Assembly (NCBI GenBank): GCA_949358305.1 | Contig: CASHSZ010000052.1 | Coordinates: forward strand, 186,001 to 250,000 | Length of the DNA stretch: 64,000 nt | Source: Strigamia acuminata | Taxonomy: Eukaryota; Arthropoda; Chilopoda; Geophilomorpha; Linotaeniidae | Direction: 5' to 3' | In this document: one piece after another, positions 11,201-23,408 of the stretch | Position numbering within the stretch: the stretch's first letter is position 1 | Layout of the letters: each line of letters starts with the position of its first letter | Notes under the pieces: model-generated | The model's database searches: none | Told to the model about the DNA's origin: nothing | Seen by the model: only the letters and a program-made list of their open reading frames with translations | Made by a program: the position numbers and the translations under genes

Positions 11201-12395
11201 TTGAAAAAATTCCGAATACGAAGCGAGAAGTTGTTTCATTAATGGCTTCCATATTCGATCCAATGGGACTCATTGCTCCTGTTGTGCTTCAAATGAAACT
11301 GCTAGTTCAAGCAATCTGGATGAGGACAAAAAACTGGGATGAAAAGATTCTTGACTCAGAGAAAAAAGAAGTCGAAGAGTGGAGTCAAGACATACAAAAA
11401 TTGAAAGAATTGAAAGTTCAACGTTGGCTACAGACTTATTCCGGTCAAGATATCACTTTAGAAGTATTCTGTGACGCAAGCACTAAGGCATTTGGCTGTT
11501 CAATTTTTGTCGTCAATCTGGAGGGCAAAAGAACTTTATTGTTGAGTAAATGTCGTATTGCGCCGACGAAAAAAGTGACTCTTCCTCGACTTGAATTAAC
11601 TGCAGCAGTGGTAGGAGTGCAAATGACCAAGTACCTGTTAGAAAACTTTCTTCCCGGTTACCCGGTCACTGAAGTGCGATACTACTCGGACTCCACCATA
11701 ACTCTAGCCTGGATAAATTCGGACAAGAACGTATGGAAGCCATACGTCTCAAACCGTGTTCAAGAAATTATTTCTTCAACCAAACCCGAACAATGGTCTC
11801 ACGTACCAACGGAATTTAACCCAGCAGATTTATTGACTCGACCACATAACTCAAAAACATTGATGCAAAATAAACTTTGGTGGTTTGGAGTTGATGTCTC
11901 AAAACTAGAAAAAACAGAAATTATACAAGAGATTCTTCCAGAAGAGGAACGAAAAATTGTAGTGATGACTATTCAAGTTAAGGAAAGTTTTATTGGACAA
12001 TTTTTCAAACGTTTCCGGAATTACAACAAACTTTTGAGAGTTTTTTCATATATTTTGCGATGGAAAAACAAACTTTTGCGCGGTGAGCCTCTCTCGCCAC
12101 TCGAGTTAGAGGACAACCAATTGAAGATCCTGCAATTTTCCCAGAAACTACATTTTTCTGAGGAGATTGATGATGTGAAAAACAAAAGAGAACTGTCTAA
12201 ACATTCCACCCTACGCAATTTCGAGCTCTTCATTGACGAGGACGGGTTACTTCGACTTTGTAGCCGCTTGAAAAAATCTTTATTGACATTTGATGAAGTT
12301 TATCCAATCATCTTGCATTATGACAGTTGGATAACAAGACTGTTAATTAAAAAAGTGCATTTGGAGTTGCTTCACGGTGACATAAGCGAAACCTT
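8215..12395 (+). CDS. BEL1 gag-pol, first part (gag, protease, reverse transcriptase, RNase H, start of integrase)
   Basis: The frame starts at ATG 8215 and belongs to BEL1 up to 12395, about 1,393 codons; it then runs 55 bp into the EnSpm element. Gag has the conserved LPKLDSVKFD region followed by zinc knuckles (CIFC at residue 370, CFNC at 401, CKHCGGRHH after it). The protease centre is D488 in IDPGSHRSF. Reverse transcriptase has FMDDL at D913-D914, where BEL elements more often have YVDD. RNase H starts with FCDAS (D1087). The frame breaks at the entry to the integrase zinc domain. There are no internal stops, so only the transposon insertion disables it. Gag and protease closely resemble those of the thymidine-kinase element at 51594-58182. 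Confidence 0.93.
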
Positions 12396-12420
12396 CACTG
12401 GAAAAATATATGGCTTTACA
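12396..12420 (+). repeat. Left terminal inverted repeat of the EnSpm element
   Basis: It starts CACTGG and pairs with 22355-22379 at 23 of 25 positions. Confidence 0.9.
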
Positions 12421-13080
12421 TGTCTTTTAATTGCTGAAAAGTTATTGTAAATTTGAACTTTCGGCTTTGTAAAGTCATATTTACAAAGATTGTAAATTTT
12501 TGTTTTAAACAATAACTTTACAAAAGTAAAAAGACATTTTACAATAAACACGCACAATAACTTTACAGTTTGTAAATTTCAAATTTGTAGGATTTAACAA
12601 TAAATTTAATTTCTGTTAAAGCTGACAAATTTCAAATTTACAAACTTTAAATTGATTGTGTGTTTAATGAAAAATGCAGTTTTAATCTTGTAAATTTATT
12701 GATTTAAACAAAAATTTACACTCTTTGTAAATGTGACTTTACAAAGCTTAAATTTCAAATTTTCATTTACTTTTTTAAATAAAAATACAATTTTAGATTT
12801 TAGATTTTAATAAATGTATTTATGAGTACATCACAGTGCAATATTTATCACATTTTAAAAATATATCACAGAAAAATCAGTTTAAATTACACATTAATTA
12901 TATTATACAATTATTTTTACACATTTCAATATCACAAAAAAATCATTTTAAATTATACATTAATTATTAAACAATTATTATACAGATTTTTAAATAAATA
13001 TCACAAAAAACAAGTTTTTAAAAATGTATCACATCTATATTAAATATTATAAAATTGTTTTTTTCAATTTAGGCTTTTAC
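12421..13080. repeat. Left subterminal repeat region of the EnSpm element
   Basis: Many copies of TTTGTAAA, TTTACAAA and TGTAAATTT occur in both orientations. CACTA-type transposons have such subterminal motifs as transposase or accessory-protein binding sites. The 3' half is simple AT-rich sequence with ATCACA repeats and no gene. Confidence 0.7.
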
Positions 13081-14790
13081 GGTGAAACTGCACTTTAAAA
13101 ACGATACAAACACTCCTAATCCTCAGAAAAAAACAAAAATTCTTATTTTGCTAATCATGTTTTACTGCCCAGCTGTCACCAAGCCAGGAAGGGGGCCCCT
13201 TATTACTCTCCGGTCCATCTGAAACACGCACCAATCGCATTTGGCGTGTCCGTTTTGAGTCCATTTCAGCTGCTTTTTGATCCAAAGCAGCCATGTATTT
13301 TTTTAATTTTTTGCTATGCCAAGAATAACTCTTAACATGCAAAACCCTGCTTTCAGAATCACTGTCGCTGTCCTCCGAGCTCATTATATCCAACTTCAAA
13401 ATTGTCTTAATTTTCTCTTTTTTTGATGGTCGTAGTGTTGTATGCTCTAAAGCTTTTTGGCGTCGCCTCAGTTCTTTAAAAAAAAATCAATATTAAAATA
13501 TAGTAATGTAAACTTAAATTGATCTGTACTTAGTTTTTTTCATTCGTATTTCTTTTGACTTTCTTTGTGGGTTGTGGGTTGTCCATGTGCACTCTTCTTC
13601 CTGCACTCCTTTTCTCCTAGGCTTTTAAAATATCTGTTCAATGCCACTGAAGAGTTAAAAAAATAGATTAATTTTAATTCTTTACCAATACATACATATT
13701 ACTTACCCTGAATATGCAAATCCTTAGCATCAGGCATTGCTCCTTTGACATAATTTATAATGTCATCCGTGACTGCTTGATTTGCACGAGCCAAGCAACT
13801 AAAAATAACAACAACAAAATATAAATCAATCAGAGTTAAAAGAGATAAATATATATTAAAATTTCTCACTTTAAACGTTTTCCTGTAATCCATTTCCTTT
13901 TTTGTGCTTTATATCCATTGCGCACATGATACTAAATTATAGTAATGTAAAATAAAAATAAAATATTTTAATAGAGAATTAAGTTTACTTACTCTTATGT
14001 CGCCTGGCACTTTCACCACTAGTTCTGCATTGGCATTAGTTTGCTCAATCATGCTTTTTTTTCTTATTTCTTTTCTAACTTCCAACAGTAATCTCTGCAC
14101 GTCCTGTAATTACGACAAATTTCGTAATTAGTTTTAAATGTTTTTCATATTTTATCGGTAAACTTTACTTCTAGTGTGACATTGCCCTCTTTACTTGCAG
14201 TCTTTAAAATATATAAAAGAAATCGTATTTAACTGTCTGATACTGCTTAAATAAATAAAAATATATTTTTTAAATTTACAATGTTTACATCAGATTGCTC
14301 GTTGTCCAAGATGCCACTGTCAATTGAGTGTTGAGATTCAAAAAGATCTTCCATAGAAAACTCATCACTGTCAGATATCTAAAATTAAAAAATAAATTCA
14401 TAAGCTTATTATACATATTAAAAAAATAGGTTCTCAGTTTCTTTTTTCGTGACAATGTTTAAAAAGCCCCTAAAAATTATCTTGTTTATAACTATTTAAA
14501 AATTACATCAGAATGATACGTTCTATGATTGTAAATTTTTTTCAATGTGGTCATTTCCTACAGGTGGATGATGCAATCACCATGTACATTAATAATGATA
14601 TTTAAAGTTGAATAATCTGTATCAATCATAAATAAACTTTATAATTGCTAAAGCCACACTATTTTAATCATAAGGCACTTTTTTATAAAATTGAAAAAAA
14701 ATTATTTCTTACTATTTAGTCGTAACTAATACTTACGTCACTTGAAGATTTCGAAGGTGCGTTCAAATTATTTCGTAATTCTTTATCCTT

Positions 14791-14930
14791 GTTAAAATAA
14801 TAACACATTTGTTAAAAATAAAAACACATTTGTTAAAAATAAAAACACATTGGTTAAAAATAAAAACACATTTGTTAAAAATATAAACACATTTGTTAAA
14901 ATGAAAAACACATTTGTTAAAAATAAAAAC
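14791..14930. repeat. Minisatellite in intron 4 of the accessory gene
   Basis: About seven tandem copies of a roughly 20-21-bp unit (ACACATTTGTTAAAAATAAA), the first ones slightly degenerate. Confidence 0.85.
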
Positions 14931-14939
14931 TGTAATTAT

Positions 14940-15690
14940 TAGGATCCGCGCTTCTGAATGCGCGCAAAATTCAAATGAGCGCATTATTCAAATGCGCGCA
15001 TCTTAAATGCGTACATAGAACGGGCCATTTTTTAGCGTCATGCTAGCAATCAGTATTCAGGTAGTGGTGAAATAGTGCTGATGCTGCATCACTTTAATTG
15101 GATTCAATCTCGACGGTATCTTTGAGATTTGTTTCTGCATTTGTTTTGAATTAATGGAGTAGCATTTGTCGATCAATTTTACCATTGTGCAATAAGGGAA
15201 AATCTTCGACTTAGAAAACAAGTGGCATCATTTGGCTTGATAACTTATCCAAAAGGATTCTGCTGAGCTTTTATTTAAATGGTCTTTGGTTTTGTAGAAA
15301 GCTAATACAGTTTGGTCGTGTTGACCTATGTGGTGACACAGCACAACAGCACCAACAACGTAAAGTAAGCAGTGTTCCGGTTTGCAGTCGAATTAATTTA
15401 AAATGAATTTTGAGTGTGGATTTTCAAAATCATCAAGTTGATGTAAATATCGAGATAGGTTGCGTGCATTTGAGATGCTGGCTTTTTTCAAATTTACTTG
15501 ATGTAATTTCTTATTACCAGTATTAATTTTATAAATTTTATAAATTTTATTAATTTTACAAATTTTATTTCTTTCTTTTATTTTCTATATTTATTTATTC
15601 ATTTCCTATTTAATTAATCATTTAGGACTCGCGCGCATTATTAGAGGTGCGCGCATTTGCTACGTGCGGCGCACTTGTTTCGCGCCTATT
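14940..15690. other. Intron segment bounded by GCGC-rich patches
   Basis: Within an AT-rich intron, both edges are unusually rich in GCGC (14942-15015 and 15626-15690) and share motifs such as TTAGGA, AATGCGCGC and GCGCGCAT. The middle has no open frame. It may be a small nested insertion, but I found no clear inverted ends or target duplication. Confidence 0.35.
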
Positions 15691-16348
15691 TGATCCCCGA
15701 CTTCCCGCCAAATATAAATTGCATTTTATAAGTAATTAAATTATATACCTTATTCTGCTGTTTTTTTGATAACATTTGAGTTTTGGCTTCTCTCAATTTT
15801 TCTATTTGCTTGTGTGTCATAATCTTTATATTGTAAAATCATGCACAAAAATTACAAATTATTCTTCAATTTATCAACAAATACTTACATTTGAAGTCTG
15901 ATCATTATCAATGCTTTCCTCTGAAGCGGAAGTAGTCTATATGATAATTTGAACAATTTAGTTTAATTTTACACATTTAATTGGATTATGATTCTTACCT
16001 TATTCAAATCTCTTGTGTACTCAGAATTAGCTGTAGATTTCTTCTAACATAAAAATTTCAAGGTTAAGGTAATAAGTTGTTGGAGGTTTTGATGAAGCAA
16101 TTTTAATTCAAAACATTACAGACAATCACAGATATTACACTTTTTATCAGAAAAATAATTTATTAATTTTTCTTCTAACAAGTATAATATTTTTGTTTGG
16201 CTTTAATGTTTTATATTAAAATTGATTCGTCACAAGAAATCATCACCAAATAAAACCAGAATTAACTTACTTCTCCAATAATATTAATTACTTCTTGGCT
16301 GCTAAGCCCTTTTCTTTTGGTATGAGATTTCCTGCTGCGTTGTGACAT

Positions 16349-16591
16349 TGCTCCTGTATGCTGCTATGACTGCCTTCTGACAAAAAACGGCGGGAAAACC
16401 AACTGTCAACTGTGAGCTATTAATAAAAATGTTGTAACTTGTTACTGACAGGACGTCACAAGAATGTAAGATGGCACCCGACCAACCTACCGACAAAAAT
16501 TGAAGCGTTTATATTTCTTTGGCTGAAACACGACTTTGATTGTTTATTGAAGAATATTGTAGACACCAAACATTTTTAAACGTAACAATAT
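16349..16591. promoter_or_regulatory. Divergent promoter region between accessory gene and transposase
   Basis: This 243-bp spacer separates two genes read outward in opposite directions, so it should hold both start sites. I see no unambiguous TATA box. Confidence 0.4.
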
Positions 16592-19573
16592 GTGTTAGGC
16601 TTGAATAAATTCAATATCCCGCCAACACGAGAAAAATGTGGGATTTGCAAACAAACTTATCACAGATCGTACATTAAGATACATAATTGTTGTAAACCTG
16701 ATGAGTATGATATTTTAAGTGGTGCAAGTAATGAAGAGGAAAAAATTGAATCCACAAATCAAGACGAGTTTGTGCTTGAAACTGATTCTTCAACCAGTGA
16801 TGAACAATTCTCTGCTGTGTGCGATGAGCAATCAGCTGACTGTGACGAGCAATCTGCCTGCGATGAACAATCTGACGGTGATGAACAATTTTCCGAGTAT
16901 GATATTTATGATTCAAGTTCAGAAGATGAGGAGCAAGACTTAAATTCTTGTTTAAATCCAAATATAAGCAATATCAAGTTTATTTCTCATTTTTTGCTTT
17001 CTTGGCAGTCATACTTCAAAATATCAAATGCTGCAATCCAATTGCTCATCACATTTCTTAATCTGCTGTTGAAAATGATTGGAATTCGGAATTTGAAAAT
17101 TCCATCCCATTATTTGCTGCACAAAGGAATTGAAAAGGCAGTATTGATAAAGAAGTTTGTTGTGTGTCCAAAATGTTACCAATTGTATGACTTCAATGAC
17201 TGCTTAGGAAAAGACCAGAATGAACATTATGCCAAAAAATGTTCAAGAATTTTGTTTCCTAGACACAGTCAAGTAGCACGCAGAAGGCCATGTGACACTG
17301 AACTTTTATTTCAACACACAACTGCAACTGGGAAAAAAAAGTTTAAAGCATTCAAGACTTATTGTTACCATTCTGTGAAAGAAAGTCTACAACTCCTCGT
17401 GAATCGTCAAAATTTTCAGGCATCCTGCGAAAAATGGCGCCAACGGCAAGGAGAACCAAATGTAATGTGTGATATATTTGATGGAAAAATCTGGCAACTC
17501 TGGATAAAAAATGGTTATTAAAAAAAAAATGAGTATGGACTAATATTGAATGTAGATTGGTTTCAACCATTCAAACATCAGAATTATTCAGTCGGTGTAA
17601 TTTACTTGGCTATTTTGAATTTGCCTCGCCAAGAAAGATTTAAACTGCAAAATGTATTAATTGTTGGCATTATGCCTAACTTCTCAAGCGAGCCCAAATC
17701 CATTAATACATTTATAGCTCCACTAGTGGATGAGTTGATTGAAGCATACAATACCGGAATTTTTATTACGAGTTTTGAATCACCTCAAATACCTGAAGTA
17801 AGTCTGGAATAAATATTACCAGTACCACACTGATATTGTATCTACTATTTACAACAGAAATTTAGACTCGCATTATTGTGTATCGGAGCTGATATACCTG
17901 CTTCAAGGTATAATTATAATTAATATTACACAACAGTGAAAATCAGATTGACTACACATTTATTTCTATCTCTTTAGGAAACTATGTGGATTTTTAGGCC
18001 ATTCAGCGACCAGTGGTTGCTCAAAATGCTGGAAAACATTTCCAGGTAAAAGTTGTTACTAGCTGCATTTATAAAAATATATTCTGTTGTTACAATTAGC
18101 TGAAAGGTAAAATATTCTGTATATTTTCAGGAAATGTAGGAGAAAAAACCTACAGAGGCTTTGAACGAAGTGAATGGCAGGCAAGAAATAATGAAGATCA
18201 TCGTCTCGCAGTAGGACGAATTGAGAGAGAAGGAATTACGCAAACAATCAAAGAGAAATTGGAGTCAGAATTAGGTGTTAGATACAGTGAACTTCTTAGG
18301 TTAAACTACCTGAACATAGTTCAGATGCATGTCATCGATCCAATGCACAACTTATTTCTCGGCATAGCCAAACGGGTAACAAACCAATGGATTAATACCG
18401 GAATTCTCAAGAAACAACAATTAAAGGAGATGCAAGAGCGAATAAAGCATTTCATTGTTCCTCATAATGTTGGTCGTATACCACACAAAATTGAAAGTGG
18501 GATAGCATCGTTCACAGGCGATGAGTGGAAAAATTGGACAAATATTTTTTCACTTGTCCTTTTGCACGATTATTTACCAAAAGAAGAATTAGAATGCTGG
18601 CGGCTGTTTGTTTTGGCATGTGAATACTTGTGCAATCGAAGAATTTCTGACACTTCAATTAATTTGGCCGATAATCTCCTCCTCACATTTTGCCGTACGT
18701 ACGAAAGATTGCATCCGGATGATCTACTTGCTCCAAATTTTCACCTTCTCTTGCATTTAGCGGAATGCATGAGAGATTATGGCCCGGTTTACTCTTTCTG
18801 GCTTTTTTCGTTTGAGAGGTAATTTCAATTTCATTAAAAAAGAATAATTATTAATTTTTTTTAAAAACCATAGGTACAATGGAATTTTAGGGCAAGAAAA
18901 AAACAACAACAAAAATATTGAAGAACAAATCTTAAAAAAATTTTTGCAAGATGTCCACATGCACGGCTTAGATGTGTCTTTTAATGTATCCAACCCAGAA
19001 ATAGAGGTTGGAATAACTGACTTATTAGTTGAATTAAGAAAAGAAAAGCTGAAAGGCTCATTATTTTCTACAATTAATTGTTCCAGTGAGCAGATGCCAC
19101 ACCGTATGTTATCAGTTGATTGGGCAGTATCAATTGATGATTTGGAAACACAAAAAAAAAAATATATTAGTGTTTTTACTGATGAAGAATTGGTTGAATT
19201 AACAAACATGTATAGATTTTTATATCCGAGCAGTGACTTAGTTGTTCCTCCTAATGCTGAGAAACGCAAAAGAATCGAAATTAACAATTATTATTTTGGC
19301 TGTTACAAAACAGGAACAAATAGTTCATCATACATTCTTGCATCATGGTGTGGCGAAAACACATCTAGCATCAGCAGTAGTGAAGAATTAACACCAGGAA
19401 GAATAATTGGAATATACATTCATCATCTGCGCTTGGATAATACATTAAAAACACATGTAATCGCAAAGGTTAATTGGTTTCGAACATTACCAAATATGGC
19501 AGACCTATTGAAATTTACAGTGCAGTCTGTCATGATCATGGCATGGCTAGCTTTATTCCAATACAAAAACTAA
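16592..19573 (+). pseudogene. EnSpm/CACTA transposase, 5 exons, one in-frame stop
   Basis: Exons are about 16592-17797, 17858-17907, 17978-18045, 18131-18818 and 18874-19573, joined in phase by GT/AG introns; the total is about 900 codons. The N-terminus has a Cys/His cluster (CGICKQTYH) and an acidic stretch with repeated DEQ units. Core motifs follow the animal EnSpm transposase pattern: LILNVDWFQPF, ADIPASRK, GFLGHSATSGCSKCWKTFP, VIDPMHNLFLGIAKR and FWLFSFERYNGILG. The Asp residues in NVDW and DPMHN are candidate catalytic residues. A TAA at 17519-17521, just before a run of A, interrupts exon 1 while the frame continues intact after it. The true start is unclear: an ATG at 16590 runs into TAG, so the gene may have lost its start or have an upstream exon. 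Confidence 0.82.
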
Positions 19574-20206
19574 CAATAAATTGTGCCTGCTTGCTTGAAA
19601 AACAAGGACGTATTAACACAATAGTCGTATGCCCATTAAAAAAATAAAAATTTTGTGTTTATCAAAATCTCAAAAATGTGATTTTTTTAGCATCTCTATT
19701 TCAATTAAAAGATTTAATGTTTTTAAAGAGTTAATCAGTTCTAATTAGTAGTTGATTTATTATTATTATGAGTATTATTATTTTATTTTTTTTTAAAAAT
19801 CTTTAAAAAAAATTATCACCTGCATTTCATTATTTATTAAGCAAACCAACCAATGGCCAATTTGATTTCTACCATCGAGTGTAACACCAACGGCCGAAAT
19901 TTTAAATTTACCATCAAATCAGTTTGCTTAAAAAAAATAAAACTTGCCTTAATGTTACCAATTAATACAATCAATAGAAGATGGAAACCTTTTTATTCTG
20001 AATAAAAAAAATGTTAAAACTATCTGGTTTTAAAATCAAATTTAAAAAAAACATTTAAACATTCTATTATTTCTAAATTGAACTATTTTTAATTTTTAAT
20101 AAATTTGAATAAAATGATTTGATTTTAATAATTTGTTGTTGAAAATTGGCATTCATTTTCTTTTGTATTATTTCCTAATATAAAGAATTAATATTAAAAA
20201 TAAAAA
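19574..20206. other. AT-rich spacer between converging EnSpm genes
   Basis: Non-coding sequence lies between the 3' ends of the transposase (plus) and the small Cys gene (minus). It contains several AATAAA-like signals on both strands and nothing else I can recognise. Confidence 0.6.
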
Positions 20207-21340
20207 CTAACATTCAAATATATTATTTACCATTCTTTTTGTACATGATTTACACAAATCTCCACATTTTTTCACATCCATTTTTGGTAATGGCCTTACT
20301 GTCACTGTGTTCTAAAAATAGATTATTACAACAAAATGTAAATTAATAAAATATCAAATTAATGATTTATGTGATAATTACTACATCTTTGGAACTATCA
20401 TCTAGGTCTTGGTGGGTATGCAGCTGAATAGGACAATGTGGCATGTATTTACATGCCAGGCATACATTGTCTTTCTTCTGAGTGATTATGGTGTATTTGT
20501 ATAAATTGTTCTACAATTAATTAAGAAAATTGCAAATTTGCAACAATTAATTAAATGTAAAAAAAATACCTGGTATTCATCTGTAACAAATTTCTCAACA
20601 TCCAATGTTATATCTTTATGTCAGAGAGCCAAATATTTTTTTGGTGTATCTTGAGTTTCAGGTTTTGTTTCAAAATTATTGTTTGAAAAGTTAGGATCAA
20701 CTGCTTCTTTGATCTTCTCTTTCTAAAAATAAAAAAATAATAGTATTTACTTTTAAAATTGTGATTAGAAAATATTATAAATGGTCTTTTCTCTCCACAA
20801 ATATAATAATGTGTAGTCTTCTAATGATACATTTGTCATGTATAAATTTTTCTATATTTTACCTTTTCAGCTCTTTTTCTGCGTCTTAAAATTGCTTTAT
20901 ATTTATTTTTGTAACTTTGTTTTGATTTTGGTGTCTGAAAAATAGAGAAATAAACCTTAAGTCTTTCAAATAAAATTTTGGTAAACATATTTTCAGTCTA
21001 AACATTAAGAAAATTGTGATGAATACATATACAGTATAATATGAGATTAATAAGTAAAATTAAATAAAAATTATTACGATTACATCTGCAATTTGTAACC
21101 AGGATTTCACTTTTTCAATGCTTGAATATTGTTCCTAAAAAATTCAGAAAAATAGTATGATAAAATTCATATAATCTATTGAAATTAAATCTTTCTTACA
21201 TCAAAATTGTCAAAATCTCCTCCACCTGGTACCTGTAATAATTAGAAGAAAGAAGTTGTAAAATTATCCAAATAAAAATATTATACAGTAAACTAACTAA
21301 CAAGTGAGCTTAATGGCAGTGTACTGCTTGAAGAAGACAT
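20207..21340 (-). pseudogene. Small Cys-rich EnSpm protein gene, 7 exons, one in-frame stop
   Basis: Seven exons join in phase on the minus strand: 21302-21340 (MSSSSSTLPLSSL), 21200-21232, 21084-21134, 20863-20934, 20570-20722, 20385-20510 and 20207-20311 (ending FEC, TAG). The product of about 192 residues has a basic patch (YKAILRRRKRAEK) and a C-terminal Cys/His region (VCLACKYMPHC, then KKCGDLCKSCTKRM) that could bind zinc. A TGA at 20621-20623 lies in exon 5. I do not recognise the family. Its placement inside the element, downstream of and converging on the transposase, suggests a third transposon-encoded protein. No long frame marks it, so it is easily missed. Confidence 0.55.
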
Positions 21341-22019
21341 CTTGAAAAAGCGGGAAAACAATCAATACGGCATATTTTCGTCATGAAAAAAAATCAAAAT
21401 GGCTGGAATAAAAAAAAGCATTTCAAAAAACATATTGGACGTTTTAATTTTTAAATTAATCACGTTTTACCTGATTGTTATAAGCAACTAGAAAAATCAC
21501 CTGACACAATATTAAATCTGCATTTCAATACAGATGATCATCGCTGATTGAATTAATAAAATAATCTTCACACGCAATTCGCGATGTCAAAACCAGGCCT
21601 AAAATTCCATTGCTAAAACAATTAAAACACAAAGAATCAATGTCCTTTCAAGTAAAAAAGTTTTATATCACTTATCTGAAAGTTCCTTGGAAAATTGAAG
21701 CTATTTCTGATGTAAAAGTTGTAGTAAAATAATTGATTTCACACCAAGTTCGTACATGACAAAGTACATTTGCACATCAGCACGGAGCGACAGAGCATAT
21801 CCGCACCAAAACATGTACAACAAGGCACTTGGATGAAATTGACAGAATTTTTTTATTTACCTTCCTTTATGTAAAATTCATTTTATTGTTTTTGATTAAT
21901 TTTTATTGGTTTTTATAAATTTGTAATGTGTTATTTATCACGACCTTGAGCCCGTCTTCTTCCCCGACCGGGTGGTGGACCGGGTGGCCGACCGTGCATA
22001 AATTACTTGTATTCTCAAG
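21341..22019. other. Non-coding right arm of the EnSpm element
   Basis: Mostly AT-rich sequence with no gene seen. A short GC-rich patch at 21941-22000, with repeated GACCGGGTGG, stands out from its surroundings; its meaning is unknown. Confidence 0.5.
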
Positions 22020-22354
22020 AAAGAAATAAACATTGAACAGTTAAGAAAAGAAATTTAATTTTTACTATAAATATTTTTATACAGAATAAGATGTAAAATT
22101 ATTTTAAAGTTGATGCTAAATATGTAATTTAAAACAAGATATTTACATGCAACTTAAACTTATTGTTAAATGTGTTATTTCAACCAAGTTATTTACAAAG
22201 AAATTAAATTTGATGTAAATATATAATTTACACATGAAATTTACAAAGTGTGTAAATTCAATGTTAAATGTCTAATTTTTCATCGATTTTACAACAACTT
22301 TACAAAAACTGTAAAGCTCACATTTACGCAATAACTTTTAGAACATTTACAATT
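22020..22354. repeat. Right subterminal repeat region of the EnSpm element
   Basis: Repeated TTTACA, TGTAAA and ATTTACAAAG motifs in both orientations mirror those at 12421-12800. Confidence 0.7.
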
Positions 22355-22379
22355 TGTAAAGCTATATTTTTTTCCAGTG
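22355..22379 (-). repeat. Right terminal inverted repeat of the EnSpm element
   Basis: Its reverse complement starts CACTGG and pairs with 12396-12420. CTT (22380-22382) follows as the target duplication. Confidence 0.9.
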
Positions 22380-23408
22380 CTTGTATCACCTACGCGAACA
22401 ATTTTGGATTATAAGAGGACGAAGAACTATACAAACAGTTATTCGAGAATGTGAGATTTGCCGACGAGGAAAACTTGCACGCAACAACCCTTCAACGGGT
22501 GACCTTCCTGCTGAACGTGTGACACCAGCGGCGCCATTCCAAAACACAGGAGTGGACCACTTGGGTCCCATTTATGTCGGCAGCAACAAGAAGGAAAAGA
22601 AAAAAGTTTACATCTTGCTTTTCACGTGTATGGTGACCCGTTCCATACATTTAGAAGTATCAGAGGACCTTTCTGTGCCAAAGTTTTTGCTTGCAATGAG
22701 AAGATTTGGGGCACGCCACGGATACCCCGGGAAGATTTTCTCTGACAACAGTAAGACGTTTGAGCGCGGAAGCCTCGAATTACAATCATGGGGGAAACTC
22801 ATCGGTCATAATGACGTGAAAACATTCCTATCTGAAAAAAGGGTGCTCTGGACATTCATCCCACCGCTGTCTCCATGGATGGGCGGAGCGTGGGAGCGTC
22901 TAGTCCGCTCTGTTAAAGATAAACTTCGAAAGACATTGTTGCGCAGCACCGTAGACTTAGAAACTCTCCAAACTTTGGCTCTGGAAATTAGTTCAGTGCT
23001 AAATTCACGACCTTTATCTTATGTCCCCGACAGTGTTGATGGTGGTAGAATTTTGGCACCTGAAAACTTCTTAACAGGAGGTATGCCTAAATACCTAATA
23101 AACAAACAATTGAGTGCAATTAAAAAATCCGATTTGAGAAAACTGGACATTAAACGACGCCAATTTATTTGGGAGTTCTGGAAAATTTGGAAAAAGAGTT
23201 ACCTCATGCAATTGAGGAATTTTTATGAATCCAAAGGTGATAAGTTCTTCAAAAACCCTAAAGTAGACCAAATCGTGTTGCTAGAGAAAATGGGTACAAA
23301 TCCCTATTTTTGGCCCCTTGCTAGGATAAAGGAAATTTTTCCCGGTGAGGATGGTCAAATCCGTGTGATAAAAGTTGTGCTACCCGATGGACGTGAGTTG
23401 AAAAGGTC
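22380..23408 (+). CDS. BEL1 pol, second part (integrase and C-terminal domain)
   Basis: This continues the frame broken at 12395. It opens with the integrase zinc domain (CEICRRGK). The catalytic triad is Asp in GVDHLGP (22555), Asp in FSDNSKTF (22744) and Glu in GGAWERLV (22894). The downstream C-terminal domain (VDQIVLLEKMG, VIKVVLPDG) is the one found after BEL integrases. BEL1 sequence ends at the GGTC duplication 23405-23408. The apparent last 22 codons, to the stop at 23475, are read from the LTR of element X and are not original; the real tail is at 35477-35512. The integrase residues are intact. Confidence 0.9.

Larger units (their letters stand above)
13151..16348 (-). pseudogene. 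EnSpm accessory gene, 12 exons, one in-frame stop
   Basis: Twelve exons join in phase with GT/AG sites: 16271-16348 (start MSQRSRKSHTKRK), 15999-16043, 15889-15936, 15749-15823, 14737-14787, 14289-14378, 14169-14201, 13993-14103, 13870-13931, 13707-13798, 13530-13646 and 13151-13473. The product would be about 375 residues: a basic start, a Ser/Asp-rich middle, then a conserved-looking part (KVPGDIR, NGYKAQKRKWITGKRL, NRYFKSLGEKE) and a C-terminal part with SYSWHSKKLKKYM. I recall a similar C-terminal layout in second proteins of animal EnSpm elements, but could not check it. A TGA at 13540-13542 falls inside exon 11, so this copy is probably dead unless that exon is misread. The gene is divergent from the transposase, sharing the 16349-16591 spacer. 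A role in binding transposon ends is inference. Confidence 0.66.
12396..22379. mobile_element. EnSpm/CACTA-type DNA transposon (9,984 bp) inside BEL1 pol
   Basis: The ends are inverted: both begin CACTGGAAAAA, with 23 of 25 bases matching (12396-12420 and 22355-22379). The host sequence shows a 3-bp duplication, CTT (12393-12395 and 22380-22382). CACTG ends and a 3-bp duplication fit the EnSpm/CACTA group. Inside are subterminal repeats and three multi-exon genes: a minus-strand accessory gene, a plus-strand transposase and a second minus-strand gene. Each gene carries one premature stop. Removing the element with one CTT keeps the BEL1 frame open, which independently confirms the boundaries. 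Confidence 0.92.

Noticed and set aside
12396-12450. Apparent C-terminal end of the BEL1 polyprotein
   Set aside because: These 18 codons are read from the inverted repeat and subterminal region of the EnSpm insertion; the true frame resumes at 22380.
16302-16496. 64-codon minus-strand frame upstream of the EnSpm accessory gene
   Set aside because: It is a shadow frame; the in-phase splice chain supports a start at 16348 in another frame.
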